Notes: a model not told the origin generated them from the sequence alone. A stretch of DNA of 64,000 nucleotides from Fimenecus sp045545735 (GCA_045545735.1 JAZQBM010000008.1:204052-268051), one strand, 5' to 3'; shown: positions 15,733 through 24,412, counted from the first letter of the stretch. Translations and numbers: made by a program.

Positions 15733-15990
15733 ATGTTTAACAAAGCAAAGACATTCATTCAGACAAAGGTTCAGGCAGTAAAGGACTTCTGTGCAGAAAA
15801 GGTTTCTCAGAAGGCTCACGAAGTTCTCGATGGTACAATCGCAGAAGCGTATGTAGATACCGGTGTTAAGATTCTCATTGCCGTAGTTATCGGTGCTCTT
15901 CTTCTCGGCGGTCTTTACGCTCTCTTCAATTCAACAATTATGCCCACTGTCACACAGAAAATCACAGAGCTTTTCAACTACGCAGGTTAA
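15733..15990 (+). CDS. Pilin-like small membrane protein, copy 1
   Basis: An 85-residue protein with an amphipathic N-terminal helix, the motif AEAYVDTGVKILIAVVIGAL and one hydrophobic segment ending LYALFN, then a short C-terminal tail. It is the first of three tandem paralogues directly upstream of a prepilin peptidase and tad genes, so it is the best candidate for the structural Flp pilin. A possible processing site is Gly-Val before the hydrophobic stretch, but the Glu usually found at +5 of Flp pilins is absent, so the cleavage class is uncertain. It diverges from copies 2 and 3 in the N-terminal 25 residues. Confidence 0.75.
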   Translation: MFNKAKTFIQTKVQAVKDFCAEKVSQKAHEVLDGTIAEAYVDTGVKILIAVVIGALLLGGLYALFNSTIMPTVTQKITELFNYAG

Positions 15991-16021
15991 AGCTCAATAA
16001 AACAAAACAATCTATCACAAA

Positions 16022-16049
16022 AGAGCATCCGAAAAAATACGGGTGCTCT
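16022..16049 (+). terminator. Hairpin between pilin copies 1 and 2 (attenuator or partial terminator)
   Basis: AGAGCATCCG pairs with CGGGTGCTCT (one G-T) across an 8-base loop and is followed by AAATTTTT. It could make copy 1 more abundant than the genes downstream. Confidence 0.6.
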
Positions 16050-16080
16050 AAATTTTTAAGAAAGAATGAGGTAAAAAATT

Positions 16081-16347
16081 ATGTTTAACAAGATTAAGTC
16101 AATCGCAACAGGTGTTGCAAACAAGGTAAAGGGTTTCGTTTCAGCAAAGGAAACCGAAATGACAGCAAAGGCTCACGCAGTTCTTGACGGTACTGTTGCT
16201 GAAGCCTATGTTGACACAGGCGTTAAAATTCTCATCGCCGTTGTAATCGGTGCTCTTCTTCTCGGCGGTCTTTACGCTCTCTTCAATTCAACAATTATGC
16301 CCACAGTCACAAGCAAGATTCAGGGACTTTTCAACTACGCAGGTTAA
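16081..16347 (+). CDS. Pilin-like small membrane protein, copy 2
   Basis: An 88-residue paralogue of copy 1. The C-terminal 50 residues, from LDGTVAEAYVDTGVK through the membrane segment to FNYAG, are nearly identical. The upstream sequence AAGAAAGAATGAGGTAAAAA repeats that of copies 1 and 3, so the duplication unit includes the ribosome site. The N-terminus is basic and helical (FNKIKSIATGVANKVKGFV). A pilus-subunit role is inferred from the tad neighbourhood. Confidence 0.75.
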   Translation: MFNKIKSIATGVANKVKGFVSAKETEMTAKAHAVLDGTVAEAYVDTGVKILIAVVIGALLLGGLYALFNSTIMPTVTSKIQGLFNYAG

Positions 16348-16385
16348 GCGAAAACAAAAATTAAGAAAGAACGAGGTAAAAAATT

Positions 16386-16652
16386 ATGTTTAAGAAAATC
16401 AAGTCAATGGCTACAGGTGTAGCAAACAAGGTAAAGGGTTTTGTTTCAGCAAAGGAAACAGAAATGGCAGCAAAGGCTCACGCAGTTCTTGACGGTACTG
16501 TTGCTGAAGCCTATGTTGACACAGGTGTTAAGATTCTCATCGCCGTTGTAATCGGTGCTCTTCTTCTCACACTTCTCTATGCACTCTTCAACGACACAAT
16601 CATGCCTACCGTAACCGAAAAGGTCGAAGGTCTTTTTAACTACGCAGGCTAA
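16386..16652 (+). CDS. Pilin-like small membrane protein, copy 3
   Basis: 88 residues, closest to copy 2. The hydrophobic segment differs (ALLLTLLYALFNDTIMP against ALLLGGLYALFNSTIMP), so the copies have begun to diverge in the membrane core. It has the same AAGAAAGAACGAGG ribosome-site context and is followed 60 bases later by the prepilin peptidase gene. The three copies may be alternative or minor/major pilins; the sequence does not decide which. Confidence 0.75.
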   Translation: MFKKIKSMATGVANKVKGFVSAKETEMAAKAHAVLDGTVAEAYVDTGVKILIAVVIGALLLTLLYALFNDTIMPTVTEKVEGLFNYAG

Positions 16653-16712
16653 ATAATTTAAACGGGCGGAGCAGAAACACTGCTTCGCCCCAATTTGTGA
16701 GGACTGATAACT

Positions 16713-17384
16713 ATGACTAAATTTATACAACCAATAGGACCGATAAGACCGATTTCACCTGAAAGGTTAATGGAACTCAATCCCGAAGAAGTTATAACCA
16801 CCATTGTGAAGCTCGCTTGTATTTTTCTTTTCTACTTGGCAGTTCACAGGATTTCAAAAGTTGTAATCAGTAAAACACCCGGTTACAACAAAGAAAGCAA
16901 AAAAATCCCAATATATCATTGCATCAGTATTATTCTTGTGTCAAGTCTGCTAATTGCCTTCGGTTGGTCAACAGAACTTCTCAAAGGCATTATTCTTTTG
17001 CAAATATTACTCTATGCTTCGGTATCAGATATACAGACACACGAAGTTAAAGATTTCATTTCAGTTTTGATATTCATTACAGGCTTTATAGGTGTAACAC
17101 TTTCAGATATTCCGATGATGCTTTTCAGTGGCTTGGCTATCGGCGGAGTGTTGTTAATCTGTGCTATGGTAAGCGGAAACAGACTTGGCGGAGCAGATGT
17201 TAAGTTATCTGCAGCCTGTGCTTTTTTGCTTGGCTTTTCAAAGAGCATAGCAGGTCTTGTTATCGGTCTGTTTGTTTCGGTGATAGTAAATCTAATCATT
17301 CAGAAACAGAAAAAATTGAAAAAACAACCTTTTCCACTCGTTCCGTATTTAAGCATTGGCTTTATGCTGATGTATTTCTGCTAA
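16713..17384 (+). CDS. Prepilin peptidase, TadV/CpaA type (A24 family)
   Basis: Membrane aspartyl protease that would process the pilins. The 223-residue protein has about six hydrophobic segments and both catalytic aspartates: D106 in SVSDIQTHEVKD and D162 in NRLGGADVKLS (the GxGD-type motif). It lacks the N-terminal methylase domain of PilD, as expected for Tad systems. The first 30 residues are proline-rich and cytoplasmic. It lies directly downstream of the three pilin-like genes. Confidence 0.88.
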   Translation: MTKFIQPIGPIRPISPERLMELNPEEVITTIVKLACIFLFYLAVHRISKVVISKTPGYNKESKKIPIYHCISIILVSSLLIAFGWSTELLKGIILLQILLYASVSDIQTHEVKDFISVLIFITGFIGVTLSDIPMMLFSGLAIGGVLLICAMVSGNRLGGADVKLSAACAFLLGFSKSIAGLVIGLFVSVIVNLIIQKQKKLKKQPFPLVPYLSIGFMLMYFC

Positions 17385-17397
17385 AGGAGGTATAGCA

Positions 17398-17589
17398 ATG
17401 AAGAAGGAACCTGATTTTCTCACCGATTGGAAAATAATCGATGAAAACAATGTAAGACTCATTTACTCAAACGGTAAAGAACTTACAGTGTCAAAGAAAG
17501 ATTTTGACAGAACATTTATAACTTTTGTTACTTCACCTCCCGAAGTAATAGAACGAGATTTTTGTAATAAAGGAGTTGAACAGAAATGA
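17398..17589 (+). CDS. Small hypothetical protein (63 aa) in the pilus operon
   Basis: A 63-residue soluble protein (MKKEPDFLTDWKIIDENN...) with a predicted small beta fold and no recognised motif. It has a good ribosome site (AAAGGAGG) and overlaps the following cpaB-like gene by 4 bases (ATGA), so it is a genuine operon member. Function unknown. Confidence 0.7.
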   Translation: MKKEPDFLTDWKIIDENNVRLIYSNGKELTVSKKDFDRTFITFVTSPPEVIERDFCNKGVEQK

Positions 17590-18320
17590 AAAACAGAACA
17601 GCGATAGGTATCGTCTGTATTATTCTTGCGGTTGCAGTAACCTTTGTTGTGTCACCCCTTGTAAACAATATTTCTGACAAAAAAACTGAGGTAGTCCGCT
17701 TTGTAGTCGATGTATCTCACGGAACAGAGATTAAAGACACAGATGTTGAGATTGTGAAAATCTCAAATTCTGCACTCCCCGAAAAGGTAATTAAGGACAA
17801 GAAATCAGTTGTCGGTAAATTTGCAACAGCAGATATATTCAAAGGCGACTTCGCAACCGAAAGCAAGATAACTGATAATGCAAACACAGCTAACGATGTT
17901 ATGGCTTCACTTAAAGGTGATAAGGTTGCTATGAGTATCACTATAAACTCATTTGCGGGCGGTCTTTCAGGTAAGCTTGAAAACGGTGATATTGTAAGCA
18001 TTTATGTTACCGATAAAGACAACCACACAGAAGTCCCGGCTTCTCTTAAATATGTCAAAGTAATCACTACAACCACATCAGGCGGTATTGATGAAAACGA
18101 TGTTGTTGAAAATGAGGACGGCAGCTTTGAGCTTCCTACAACAATTACGGTTCTTGTGTCTGTTGAACAGGCAAAAATCCTTGCAAACTACGAGGAAAGT
18201 GCAGTAATGCACGTTGCTCTCGTTTACAGAGGTGACGATGCTACTGCAGATAAGTTCCTTAAAGCACAGGACGATTATTTCACAAAAAAGAATGTAAGTG
18301 AGGCTGATAAGAATGGCTAA
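17586..18320 (+). CDS. cpaB: CpaB/RcpC-like pilus assembly protein (SAF domain)
   Basis: A 244-residue protein with an N-terminal membrane anchor (AIGIVCIILAVAVTFVVSPLV), then a SAF-like domain (VDVSHGTEIKDTDVEIVKI, VVGKFATADIFKGDF) and the conserved CpaB region (MSITINSFAGGLSGKLENGDIVSIYV). In Tad systems CpaB/RcpC is an envelope protein that supports pilus assembly. It overlaps the next gene by 8 bases (the stop lies within ATGGCTAA). Confidence 0.86.
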   Translation: MKNRTAIGIVCIILAVAVTFVVSPLVNNISDKKTEVVRFVVDVSHGTEIKDTDVEIVKISNSALPEKVIKDKKSVVGKFATADIFKGDFATESKITDNANTANDVMASLKGDKVAMSITINSFAGGLSGKLENGDIVSIYVTDKDNHTEVPASLKYVKVITTTTSGGIDENDVVENEDGSFELPTTITVLVSVEQAKILANYEESAVMHVALVYRGDDATADKFLKAQDDYFTKKNVSEADKNG

Positions 18321-19038
18321 GATTATTGCTGTAATCGGTTCACCCGGTAGCGGTAAAACAACCGTTACTCTGAAATTGGCACAGGAGCTTTACTGCGCCA
18401 CTACAAGCGGAGCAGTAATTTATCTTTCACCTTCTTTGAAAGTCCCTGCATTAGGTGTTTTATTCCCGAATTACACGCCTGACAGTATCTTCTCTCTCGG
18501 TACGATGTTCGATAAGACAGATATTTATGAGGAGGATATACTGAACCACCTTGTAACTGTTAAGGCTATGAACAACTTCGGTTGTCTTGGATATAAGGCG
18601 GGAGAAAACAAATACGATTTTGCAACGCTTACGGAAGATAAGGTAAATGCACTTTTTGAGGTGCTTCACAAAATGGCAGGATATGTCTTTGTGGATTGTA
18701 CGGACGAAGAAAATGACCTTATCTCACAGATTGCATTGAGAAATGCACACGAGGTTATTATGGTGCTTTCACCTGACCTTAAAAGTATGGTCTATCTTGC
18801 ATCAAACGAGGAACTTTTCGGAAACAATGCTGAAAGAGCAATGAGAATTCTTAATGTGAATGAGAATGAGCTTTATTCACCTGTTGATGATGTAAGAACC
18901 AATGTGAAGAACATTTCATATATCTTGCCTTACAGTAAACAGATAAGAGGTCAGCATCTTGACGGTCTGCTTTACGAAAGAGCAAAGGATAAGAAATATC
19001 GCACAGAGCTTTCAAAGATTATAAACAAGATTATGTAA
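18313..19038 (+). CDS. P-loop ATPase in the TadZ/CpaE position
   Basis: A 241-residue protein with an N-terminal Walker A (AVIGSPGSGKTTV, K15) and a Walker-B-like YVFVDCTDEEND. The start at 18313 is taken because the ATG has AAGTGAGG upstream and MAKIIAVIGS is the natural N-terminus. It resembles MinD/ParA-like ATPases that localise Tad machinery (TadZ/CpaE), although a receiver domain is lacking and the family match is by position and fold only. Confidence 0.72.
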   Translation: MAKIIAVIGSPGSGKTTVTLKLAQELYCATTSGAVIYLSPSLKVPALGVLFPNYTPDSIFSLGTMFDKTDIYEEDILNHLVTVKAMNNFGCLGYKAGENKYDFATLTEDKVNALFEVLHKMAGYVFVDCTDEENDLISQIALRNAHEVIMVLSPDLKSMVYLASNEELFGNNAERAMRILNVNENELYSPVDDVRTNVKNISYILPYSKQIRGQHLDGLLYERAKDKKYRTELSKIINKIM

Positions 19039-19057
19039 GAGAAAGGAAGAATTCAGA

Positions 19058-19552
19058 ATGAAAAAGATTATAGGTGTCCTTATTGCTATGGCAGTTATTG
19101 CAACTGCTTCTTCTGTTGTAGCTTCTGCTACGAATAACGAAGAAACTCCCAATATTCCCGAAACAGGAACAACCGAAAAAGATACAACAATCCCCGAAGA
19201 AACAACAGCCGAGGAAGTGAGTGATAATGCCGAAACTGCAACTACTGATGTGGAAACATCTACCGAAGCAGATGAAACAACAATGCCTGAATCTTCCGAA
19301 GGAGCTGAAGGCTCCGACAATACAGATAGCGAAAGCACAGAGGAAGTTGAAAGTGCTACTTTTGAAGTTCTTGAGGACGGCGAAACCGTGGAAGATGATA
19401 GTGAAGCGGTAAATGATGAAGTCCCCGAAATTCCGCAGACAGGAGATAAAAGAAAGTTTTTCCCTGCTGTTGCTACTTTCATCGTGTCCGGTATTGCTCT
19501 TGCATATTGCGTTGTAAAGGGTAAAAAGGTTAAGAAAACAAAATCAAAGTGA
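19058..19552 (+). CDS. LPXTG-like, acidic Thr/Glu-rich surface protein
   Basis: A 164-residue secreted protein with an N-terminal signal peptide (KKIIGVLIAMAVIATASSVVASA) and a low-complexity Glu/Thr/Ser region. It ends in a sorting-type tail: IPQTG (I125-G129), a hydrophobic stretch and a Lys-rich end. A second IPETG (33-37) lies just after the signal peptide. Sortase would link it to the wall; no sortase gene is in the window, so a host enzyme would be needed. It sits between two core pilus ATPase genes, suggesting a wall-linked base or stalk for the pilus (inference). Confidence 0.75.
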   Translation: MKKIIGVLIAMAVIATASSVVASATNNEETPNIPETGTTEKDTTIPEETTAEEVSDNAETATTDVETSTEADETTMPESSEGAEGSDNTDSESTEEVESATFEVLEDGETVEDDSEAVNDEVPEIPQTGDKRKFFPAVATFIVSGIALAYCVVKGKKVKKTKSK

Positions 19553-19566
19553 ACGGAGATTAAGTA

Positions 19567-20877
19567 ATGCAGAAAATCATTGATTTTGTGCCGCTGTTAT
19601 CGATGATTCAGGAGCATATCTCCTCTCGTTATGCGGCGGCACTTTCCGATTCAAGTAAATTGCCACAGCTCAGGTCATATATAGACAAATATCTTCTTGA
19701 CACCGGTTATGTAGTTGAAGGACTTACACAAACCGAACTGAGCAATAAACTTTATTCTGAAATGGCTGAATACTCCATTCTTACCAAATATCTCGGCAGA
19801 GATAATATTGAAGAAATCAACATCAATGCTTGGAATGATATTGCTATTACCTATACTTCGGGTAGAACAATAAAAGCAAAGGAGCATTTCTATTCTCCCT
19901 CACACGCTGTCGATATTGTTAAGCGTTTGCTTCATCATTCAGGTATGATTATTGATAACTCCACTCCCATGTCACAAGGTCATTTGCCTAATAATACCCG
20001 TATTACGGCACTCAAAGAACCTCTTGTTGACGATGAAGTGGGAGTTAGTGTTTCAATACGACTTTTGCATCCGTCAAGAATTAACAGAAAACAGATTATT
20101 TCTTCCGGTAATGCAACTGAAAAGATGATTGATTTCCTTTGTATGTGTATGCGTTACGGCGTTTCTATGGTTGTTGCGGGTGCAACATCATCAGGTAAAA
20201 CAACACTTCTTAATGCACTACTCACTACAATTCCCGATGGTAAGCGAGTGTTCACCATTGAAACAGGTTCAAGAGAACTTTCACTTGTCCGAAAAAAGAA
20301 AGGCAAAGTAGTAAACAATGTAGTCCATACTCTTTCCCGTCCTTCCGATAACCCTGCATTTGATATAACTCAGGAAGACCTTGTTGTAGCTTCTCTTCGA
20401 TTTAATCCCGATATAGTATGTGTCGGTGAGATGCGAGATGTTGAATGTTATTCAGCAGTTGAAGCAAGTCTTACAGGTCATACCGTTGTATCAACAGTTC
20501 ACGCATTTGCTGCTGATTCAGCACATATGCGAATTGCTCTTCTTTGTCAGAAGCGTTTCCCCATCGACTTCAAGACTTCACTTATGCAGGCAGGTCAGGC
20601 TTTTCCCATTGTTGTTTACTCTCATAAGTTAGAGAACAACGAAAGAAAGATTATGGATATTTCCGAGTGTGAGATACTTCCTAACGGTGACAGAGTTTAT
20701 CACACACTATTCAGATTTAATATCACCAAAAACGAAATCGTAAACGGTAAATATGTTACCGAAGGCTATTTTGAACAGCCTGAAATAATGTCAGACAATC
20801 TCAAAAGAAAACTCCTGCAGTTTGGTGTACCGCAGGAGGAACTAAACAAATTCTTAAAGAAGGGAGCTGATTATTAA
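19567..20877 (+). CDS. tadA: TadA/CpaF-family pilus assembly ATPase
   Basis: A 436-residue secretion ATPase that powers pilin polymerisation. It has the Walker A GATSSGKTTLLNAL (K211), the Asp/Asp box and DIVCVGEMRDVE (Walker B), and the His-box LTGHTVVSTVHA typical of TadA/VirB11 ATPases. It begins 14 bases after the LPXTG-like gene. Its stop codon overlaps the tadB-like start (TAATG). Family assignment is firm; since TadA and VirB11 are related, the following TadB/TadC pair is what identifies it as TadA. Confidence 0.93.
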   Translation: MQKIIDFVPLLSMIQEHISSRYAAALSDSSKLPQLRSYIDKYLLDTGYVVEGLTQTELSNKLYSEMAEYSILTKYLGRDNIEEININAWNDIAITYTSGRTIKAKEHFYSPSHAVDIVKRLLHHSGMIIDNSTPMSQGHLPNNTRITALKEPLVDDEVGVSVSIRLLHPSRINRKQIISSGNATEKMIDFLCMCMRYGVSMVVAGATSSGKTTLLNALLTTIPDGKRVFTIETGSRELSLVRKKKGKVVNNVVHTLSRPSDNPAFDITQEDLVVASLRFNPDIVCVGEMRDVECYSAVEASLTGHTVVSTVHAFAADSAHMRIALLCQKRFPIDFKTSLMQAGQAFPIVVYSHKLENNERKIMDISECEILPNGDRVYHTLFRFNITKNEIVNGKYVTEGYFEQPEIMSDNLKRKLLQFGVPQEELNKFLKKGADY

Positions 20878-21800
20878 TGTATCTCCCTATGATTGCATCT
20901 ATATTTCTCATTATAGCAATCGTATGTTTTCTTAATTTAACCCCGCAACAGATAACACAAGATTTAAGTTCTGTTGTATCAAAAAAACCTAATATTCGTG
21001 ACAGAGCGAGAGCACTCAGAGCAGGTAAAAAGAAAACGGGCCCCGGTGCAAAACTTGAATATCTGCAATCGGCATTAAAGGCTTGTGGCAAAGAAGGAAT
21101 GTTTGCCTTTGTATGTTCATCGGCATTGGTTCTTTTTGCCGTAGGTGCTGTAGTTGCTGTTTTAATAAATAATGTATTTCTTATCCCTGCTTTATCGGTA
21201 GCATTCGCAATGATACCTTTTGTTTATGTTCGTAATATTATAAACATCTATGAAAAGCAGACAAAGGAAGAACTTGAAACTGCACTTTCTATTATTACCA
21301 CCTCATATTCAAGAGATGGTAATATCATTATGGCAGTACAGGAAAACCTACCTCACATCAAGCCACCACTTAAAGAATGTTTTACGGCTTTTATTGGTGA
21401 TGCTATGGCGGTGTCTTCAAGTGTTAAACAGGCACTATATAACCTTAAAATGAAGGTTGATGATGAAATCTTCCGTGAATGGGTTGACACCCTTATACAG
21501 TGCCAGGACAACCAAGAAATGAAAGATACCTTACAGCCTATTGTTTCAAAACTTACTGATGTTCGTATCGTAAACAGTGAACTTAATACAATGATGTCAG
21601 CCGTAAGAACAGAATACTACACAATGGTTGGTCTTGTTGTCGGTAACATTCCTCTCTTGTATGTTCTTAACAAAGATTGGTTTCATACACTCATATTTGA
21701 AACACCCGGTAAAATCGTACTCGGTGTATGCGGTATTGTGATAGTAGTAACATACTTCTTTATGTTAAAGTTCACAAAACCCGTAGAATTCAAAAGATAA
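20877..21800 (+). CDS. tadB: TadB-like inner-membrane platform protein
   Basis: A 307-residue protein with an N-terminal membrane segment, two adjacent central segments (residues about 80-125) and two at the C-terminus. The cytoplasmic part contains the T2SF-like pattern (ALSIITTSYSRDGNIIMAVQENL...). Type II secretion F-domain proteins form the platform on which TadA acts. It is translationally coupled to tadA (TAATG) and 12 bases from the tadC-like gene. Confidence 0.84.
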   Translation: MYLPMIASIFLIIAIVCFLNLTPQQITQDLSSVVSKKPNIRDRARALRAGKKKTGPGAKLEYLQSALKACGKEGMFAFVCSSALVLFAVGAVVAVLINNVFLIPALSVAFAMIPFVYVRNIINIYEKQTKEELETALSIITTSYSRDGNIIMAVQENLPHIKPPLKECFTAFIGDAMAVSSSVKQALYNLKMKVDDEIFREWVDTLIQCQDNQEMKDTLQPIVSKLTDVRIVNSELNTMMSAVRTEYYTMVGLVVGNIPLLYVLNKDWFHTLIFETPGKIVLGVCGIVIVVTYFFMLKFTKPVEFKR

Positions 21801-21812
21801 GGAGGCGGTCAA

Positions 21813-22685
21813 ATGATAATGAAAATATGTATCGGTGTTCTTGTCGGAATCGGCTTATTTATGATTTTGGCTGACCGTTTCCGTATTCCGTATATGAGAA
21901 CATCAAAGGCAGTTAATAACCTTGCAAAGCAACAGAAAGAGAAAACAAGCAGTATTGATGTTTGGCTTTCCTCTGTTGCTTCTTTTATTGCCCGTAAAAT
22001 TCGTTTGAATGAATTTAAGAAGGCTCAGTTGGAATCAGATTTAAGAACGGCTCAAATGGATATTACACCCGAAATGTTTATGGCAAATGCCATTGTTAAG
22101 TCTCTCATTGTAGGTGTATTCGCTATTCCCGTTCTCTTTATTTTCCCCATACTTTGTCCGATAATCTTATTCCTTGCTTTCATTCTGTACCGAATGAATA
22201 TGAAGGGTATTTCAAACCGAATAAGGGCAAAAAGAGCAAAGATTGAATATGAACTTCCGAGATTTGTTTTTAAGATTGAAAAGTCCTTGATGCACAGTAA
22301 GGATGTGCTTGAAATGATTGAGTCCTTTGCTAAAAATGCGGGACCTGAAATAAAGCACGAACTTGATATTACTGCTGCTGATATGCACTCCGGTAACAAT
22401 GAAATTGCGATAACAAGACTTGAAGCAAGAGTAGGTTCACCACTAATGAGTGATGTTTGCCGAGGACTCATCTCTATTAACAGAGGTGATGTCAATACGG
22501 TGTATTGGAAATCTCTCTCTATGAAATTTGCTGATATTCAAAGACAGCAGTTAAGACTTGAAGCCGAGAAGATACCGAGAAAGGTAAAGAAACTTTCAAT
22601 GTGTCTGCTTTTCTGCTTTATGCTCATATATATCGTAGTTATTCTCGCTCAGATTGTTTCTTCTATGGGCGTTCTGTTCGGTTAA
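21813..22685 (+). CDS. tadC: TadC-like inner-membrane platform protein
   Basis: A 290-residue T2SF-related protein: N-terminal membrane segment, basic cytoplasmic stretch, two central segments (AIVKSLIVGVFAIPVLFIFP...), a cytoplasmic helical domain and a C-terminal segment (LLFCFMLIYIVVILAQIVSS). It is paired with the tadB-like gene as in canonical Tad loci. A GGAGG ribosome site lies ahead of the start. Confidence 0.82.
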   Translation: MIMKICIGVLVGIGLFMILADRFRIPYMRTSKAVNNLAKQQKEKTSSIDVWLSSVASFIARKIRLNEFKKAQLESDLRTAQMDITPEMFMANAIVKSLIVGVFAIPVLFIFPILCPIILFLAFILYRMNMKGISNRIRAKRAKIEYELPRFVFKIEKSLMHSKDVLEMIESFAKNAGPEIKHELDITAADMHSGNNEIAITRLEARVGSPLMSDVCRGLISINRGDVNTVYWKSLSMKFADIQRQQLRLEAEKIPRKVKKLSMCLLFCFMLIYIVVILAQIVSSMGVLFG

Positions 22686-22698
22686 CGGAGGTGTATAT

Positions 22699-23109
22699 AT
22701 GAAGAAATTTATTAAATCTAAAAAGGGCGAAGGTTATATTGATGTTGTAATCGGTATATTTGCTATGATGATGGTTCTCGTTGTTGTCCTTAACATCTTT
22801 CAGTTTATGACTCTCAAGCAGGATCTTGACGAGATAAGCGGTCAGCTTATTGAAACTGCAACCTTTAACGGGTGCTTTGACAGTGAGTTTGATGAAAGAG
22901 TTGAGAGCCTTCAAAATCAGTTCTTTGAATTTGAGGTTGATACTGATGCAGAAAGCTACTTCAATGCAACCTATGAGCGTGTTCAGCTCGGAGATCAAAT
23001 GGATGTTTTTGTTTCGGTGCAGACCTATGTGCAAGGTCTTGGTATGTTCAGAATACCCGTAACAGTTACAAGCCACAGGTCAGGCATATCGGAAAAGTAT
23101 TGGAAGTAG
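22699..23109 (+). CDS. TadE-like pseudopilin (DUF4320-like)
   Basis: The 136-residue product starts at the ATG at 22699 (ACGGAGG upstream); upstream codons in this frame overlap tadC and are not needed. The N-terminus KKFIKSKKGEGYIDVVIGIF resembles class III pilin/TadE leaders (Gly-Glu-Gly followed by a 20-residue hydrophobic helix). The rest is a small beta-rich ectodomain. It probably forms a minor subunit at the pilus tip or base and would be processed by the A24 peptidase. Confidence 0.75.
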   Translation: MKKFIKSKKGEGYIDVVIGIFAMMMVLVVVLNIFQFMTLKQDLDEISGQLIETATFNGCFDSEFDERVESLQNQFFEFEVDTDAESYFNATYERVQLGDQMDVFVSVQTYVQGLGMFRIPVTVTSHRSGISEKYWK

Positions 23110-23118
23110 GTGTAATAA

Positions 23119-23598
23119 ATGAAGCTGTTAAAATCAAATAAGGCAGAGGGATATATTGTTCCTTGTATCTTTATTCTTATTTTTGCGATGATATTCGCAA
23201 TGATTTTCACTTACTCTGCATCCATATCTAAGGTAAACCTTATGAGGGAAAATACAAAGGTTGTGCTTGACAGTTTTCTTACTCAAAACTCAACCGAAAT
23301 ATATAACAGTATCAAGCAAGGTAATGACTATACCGAAGCGATTGATACAGAGGAATTTCGCACATCTCTCACATCATTTTGCACATTGGAAATAGAGGAC
23401 GGAATGTTATATAGTTATGATGCAGACGGAAAAGAACTGTATCACATAACAGAACCCATTCTCAGCTTCCGAGAAGCAAACGAACTTGAACTTGTAGTAA
23501 ATTATACGATTTCAATTCCGTTATGGTTTGCAGGTCATCAGTTCCCATCTGCGAATATACCCATAGAGGTAACATCAATATTAACCGAAAAATTCTAA
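23119..23598 (+). CDS. TadE/TadF-like second pseudopilin
   Basis: A 159-residue protein with the same leader plan (KLLKSNKAEGYIVPCIFILIF, Ala-Glu-Gly before the hydrophobic helix) and a longer ectodomain. It begins 9 bases after the previous pseudopilin. It fits the TadE/TadF pair that ends many Tad operons. A direct role in adhesion is not visible. Confidence 0.72.
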   Translation: MKLLKSNKAEGYIVPCIFILIFAMIFAMIFTYSASISKVNLMRENTKVVLDSFLTQNSTEIYNSIKQGNDYTEAIDTEEFRTSLTSFCTLEIEDGMLYSYDADGKELYHITEPILSFREANELELVVNYTISIPLWFAGHQFPSANIPIEVTSILTEKF

Positions 23599-23617
23599 AT
23601 CACAGGAGGAAACAAAA

Positions 23618-24364
23618 ATGATGATTCTTACAAGTAACCCCAACAAAAAGGGAAACAAAAACAACAAAATAATCGCTGCTCTCATTGTCGGTATTATTGC
23701 TGTATCAATCCTTATAGCAGTAATGATTGGTAACTTTGTCGGCAAGGACACAGAAGAACCTACAACCGATACTACAACCGAACAGGCAGAAACGGTTGGC
23801 GATATTGTCATTGATGATGACATCACAGAAGAAAATGACAATTCAGAGAGCACTACCGAAAAAAACGAGACAGTTATTAAACTTGAAGAACCAACAGTTG
23901 AAAAAGTAACCACTACTCAGAAGCCTACACAGCAGACCTCTACTGTTAAACCTGCTGAACCCGTAACACAGGGTAATCCTACAGGAGTATCACAGGGCAA
24001 CAGATATGAGGTAATAGATAACGGTAACGATAGTGTAAATGAGTACAGTTGCGGTAAAAAGGGACATCATTGTGACAGTAAAGAAACACATGACTTTATT
24101 GTAAGCCTTGAAAACAAAGGCTGTCCCCACTGCGGTTCTCACTCTTGTAAGAGCTTCTACACTTACGATGAATGGGGAAATGCGTGTTATGACCCTACAA
24201 AGTGTGAAAGCTACAATGCAAAGAGTGACCCTTGTGAATATTGTCAGGAATGTGGCAAGAAGGTCGGCACAGGCTCCGGTGACACTTGTGTGAGATTTAC
24301 AGTTGATACAAAGTGTCCCGAATGTGGCAAATCAGTAAAAGGAAAAACTTGTCATTCACATTAA
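23618..24364 (+). CDS. Membrane-anchored protein with Cys-rich zinc-ribbon-like ectodomain
   Basis: 248 residues: a basic asparagine-rich N-terminus, one membrane helix (IIAALIVGIIAVSILIAVMIG), a Thr/Glu-rich stalk of about 90 residues, and a C-terminal region with 14 cysteines in CxxC-like pairs (CPHCG, CEYCQECG, CPECG). The topology puts the cysteine region outside the cell, which is unusual for zinc ribbons. It ends the pilus operon (terminator at 24380), so it is plausibly a pilus-associated accessory. No family recognised. Confidence 0.7.
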   Translation: MMILTSNPNKKGNKNNKIIAALIVGIIAVSILIAVMIGNFVGKDTEEPTTDTTTEQAETVGDIVIDDDITEENDNSESTTEKNETVIKLEEPTVEKVTTTQKPTQQTSTVKPAEPVTQGNPTGVSQGNRYEVIDNGNDSVNEYSCGKKGHHCDSKETHDFIVSLENKGCPHCGSHSCKSFYTYDEWGNACYDPTKCESYNAKSDPCEYCQECGKKVGTGSGDTCVRFTVDTKCPECGKSVKGKTCHSH

Positions 24365-24379
24365 AATATAAATCGGATT

Positions 24380-24412
24380 AAGCTCGGCGTAAAAGTCGAG
24401 CTTTTATTTTTA
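24380..24412 (+). terminator. Terminator at the end of the pilus operon
   Basis: Stem AAGCTCG / CGAGCTT (24380-24386, 24397-24403) with a T-rich tail. Confidence 0.75.

Noticed and set aside
19567..20877. VirB11 ATPase of the conjugation system
   Set aside because: The motif set is shared with VirB11, but adjacent TadB/TadC-like and pilin genes, 30 kb from the T4SS genes, favour TadA.
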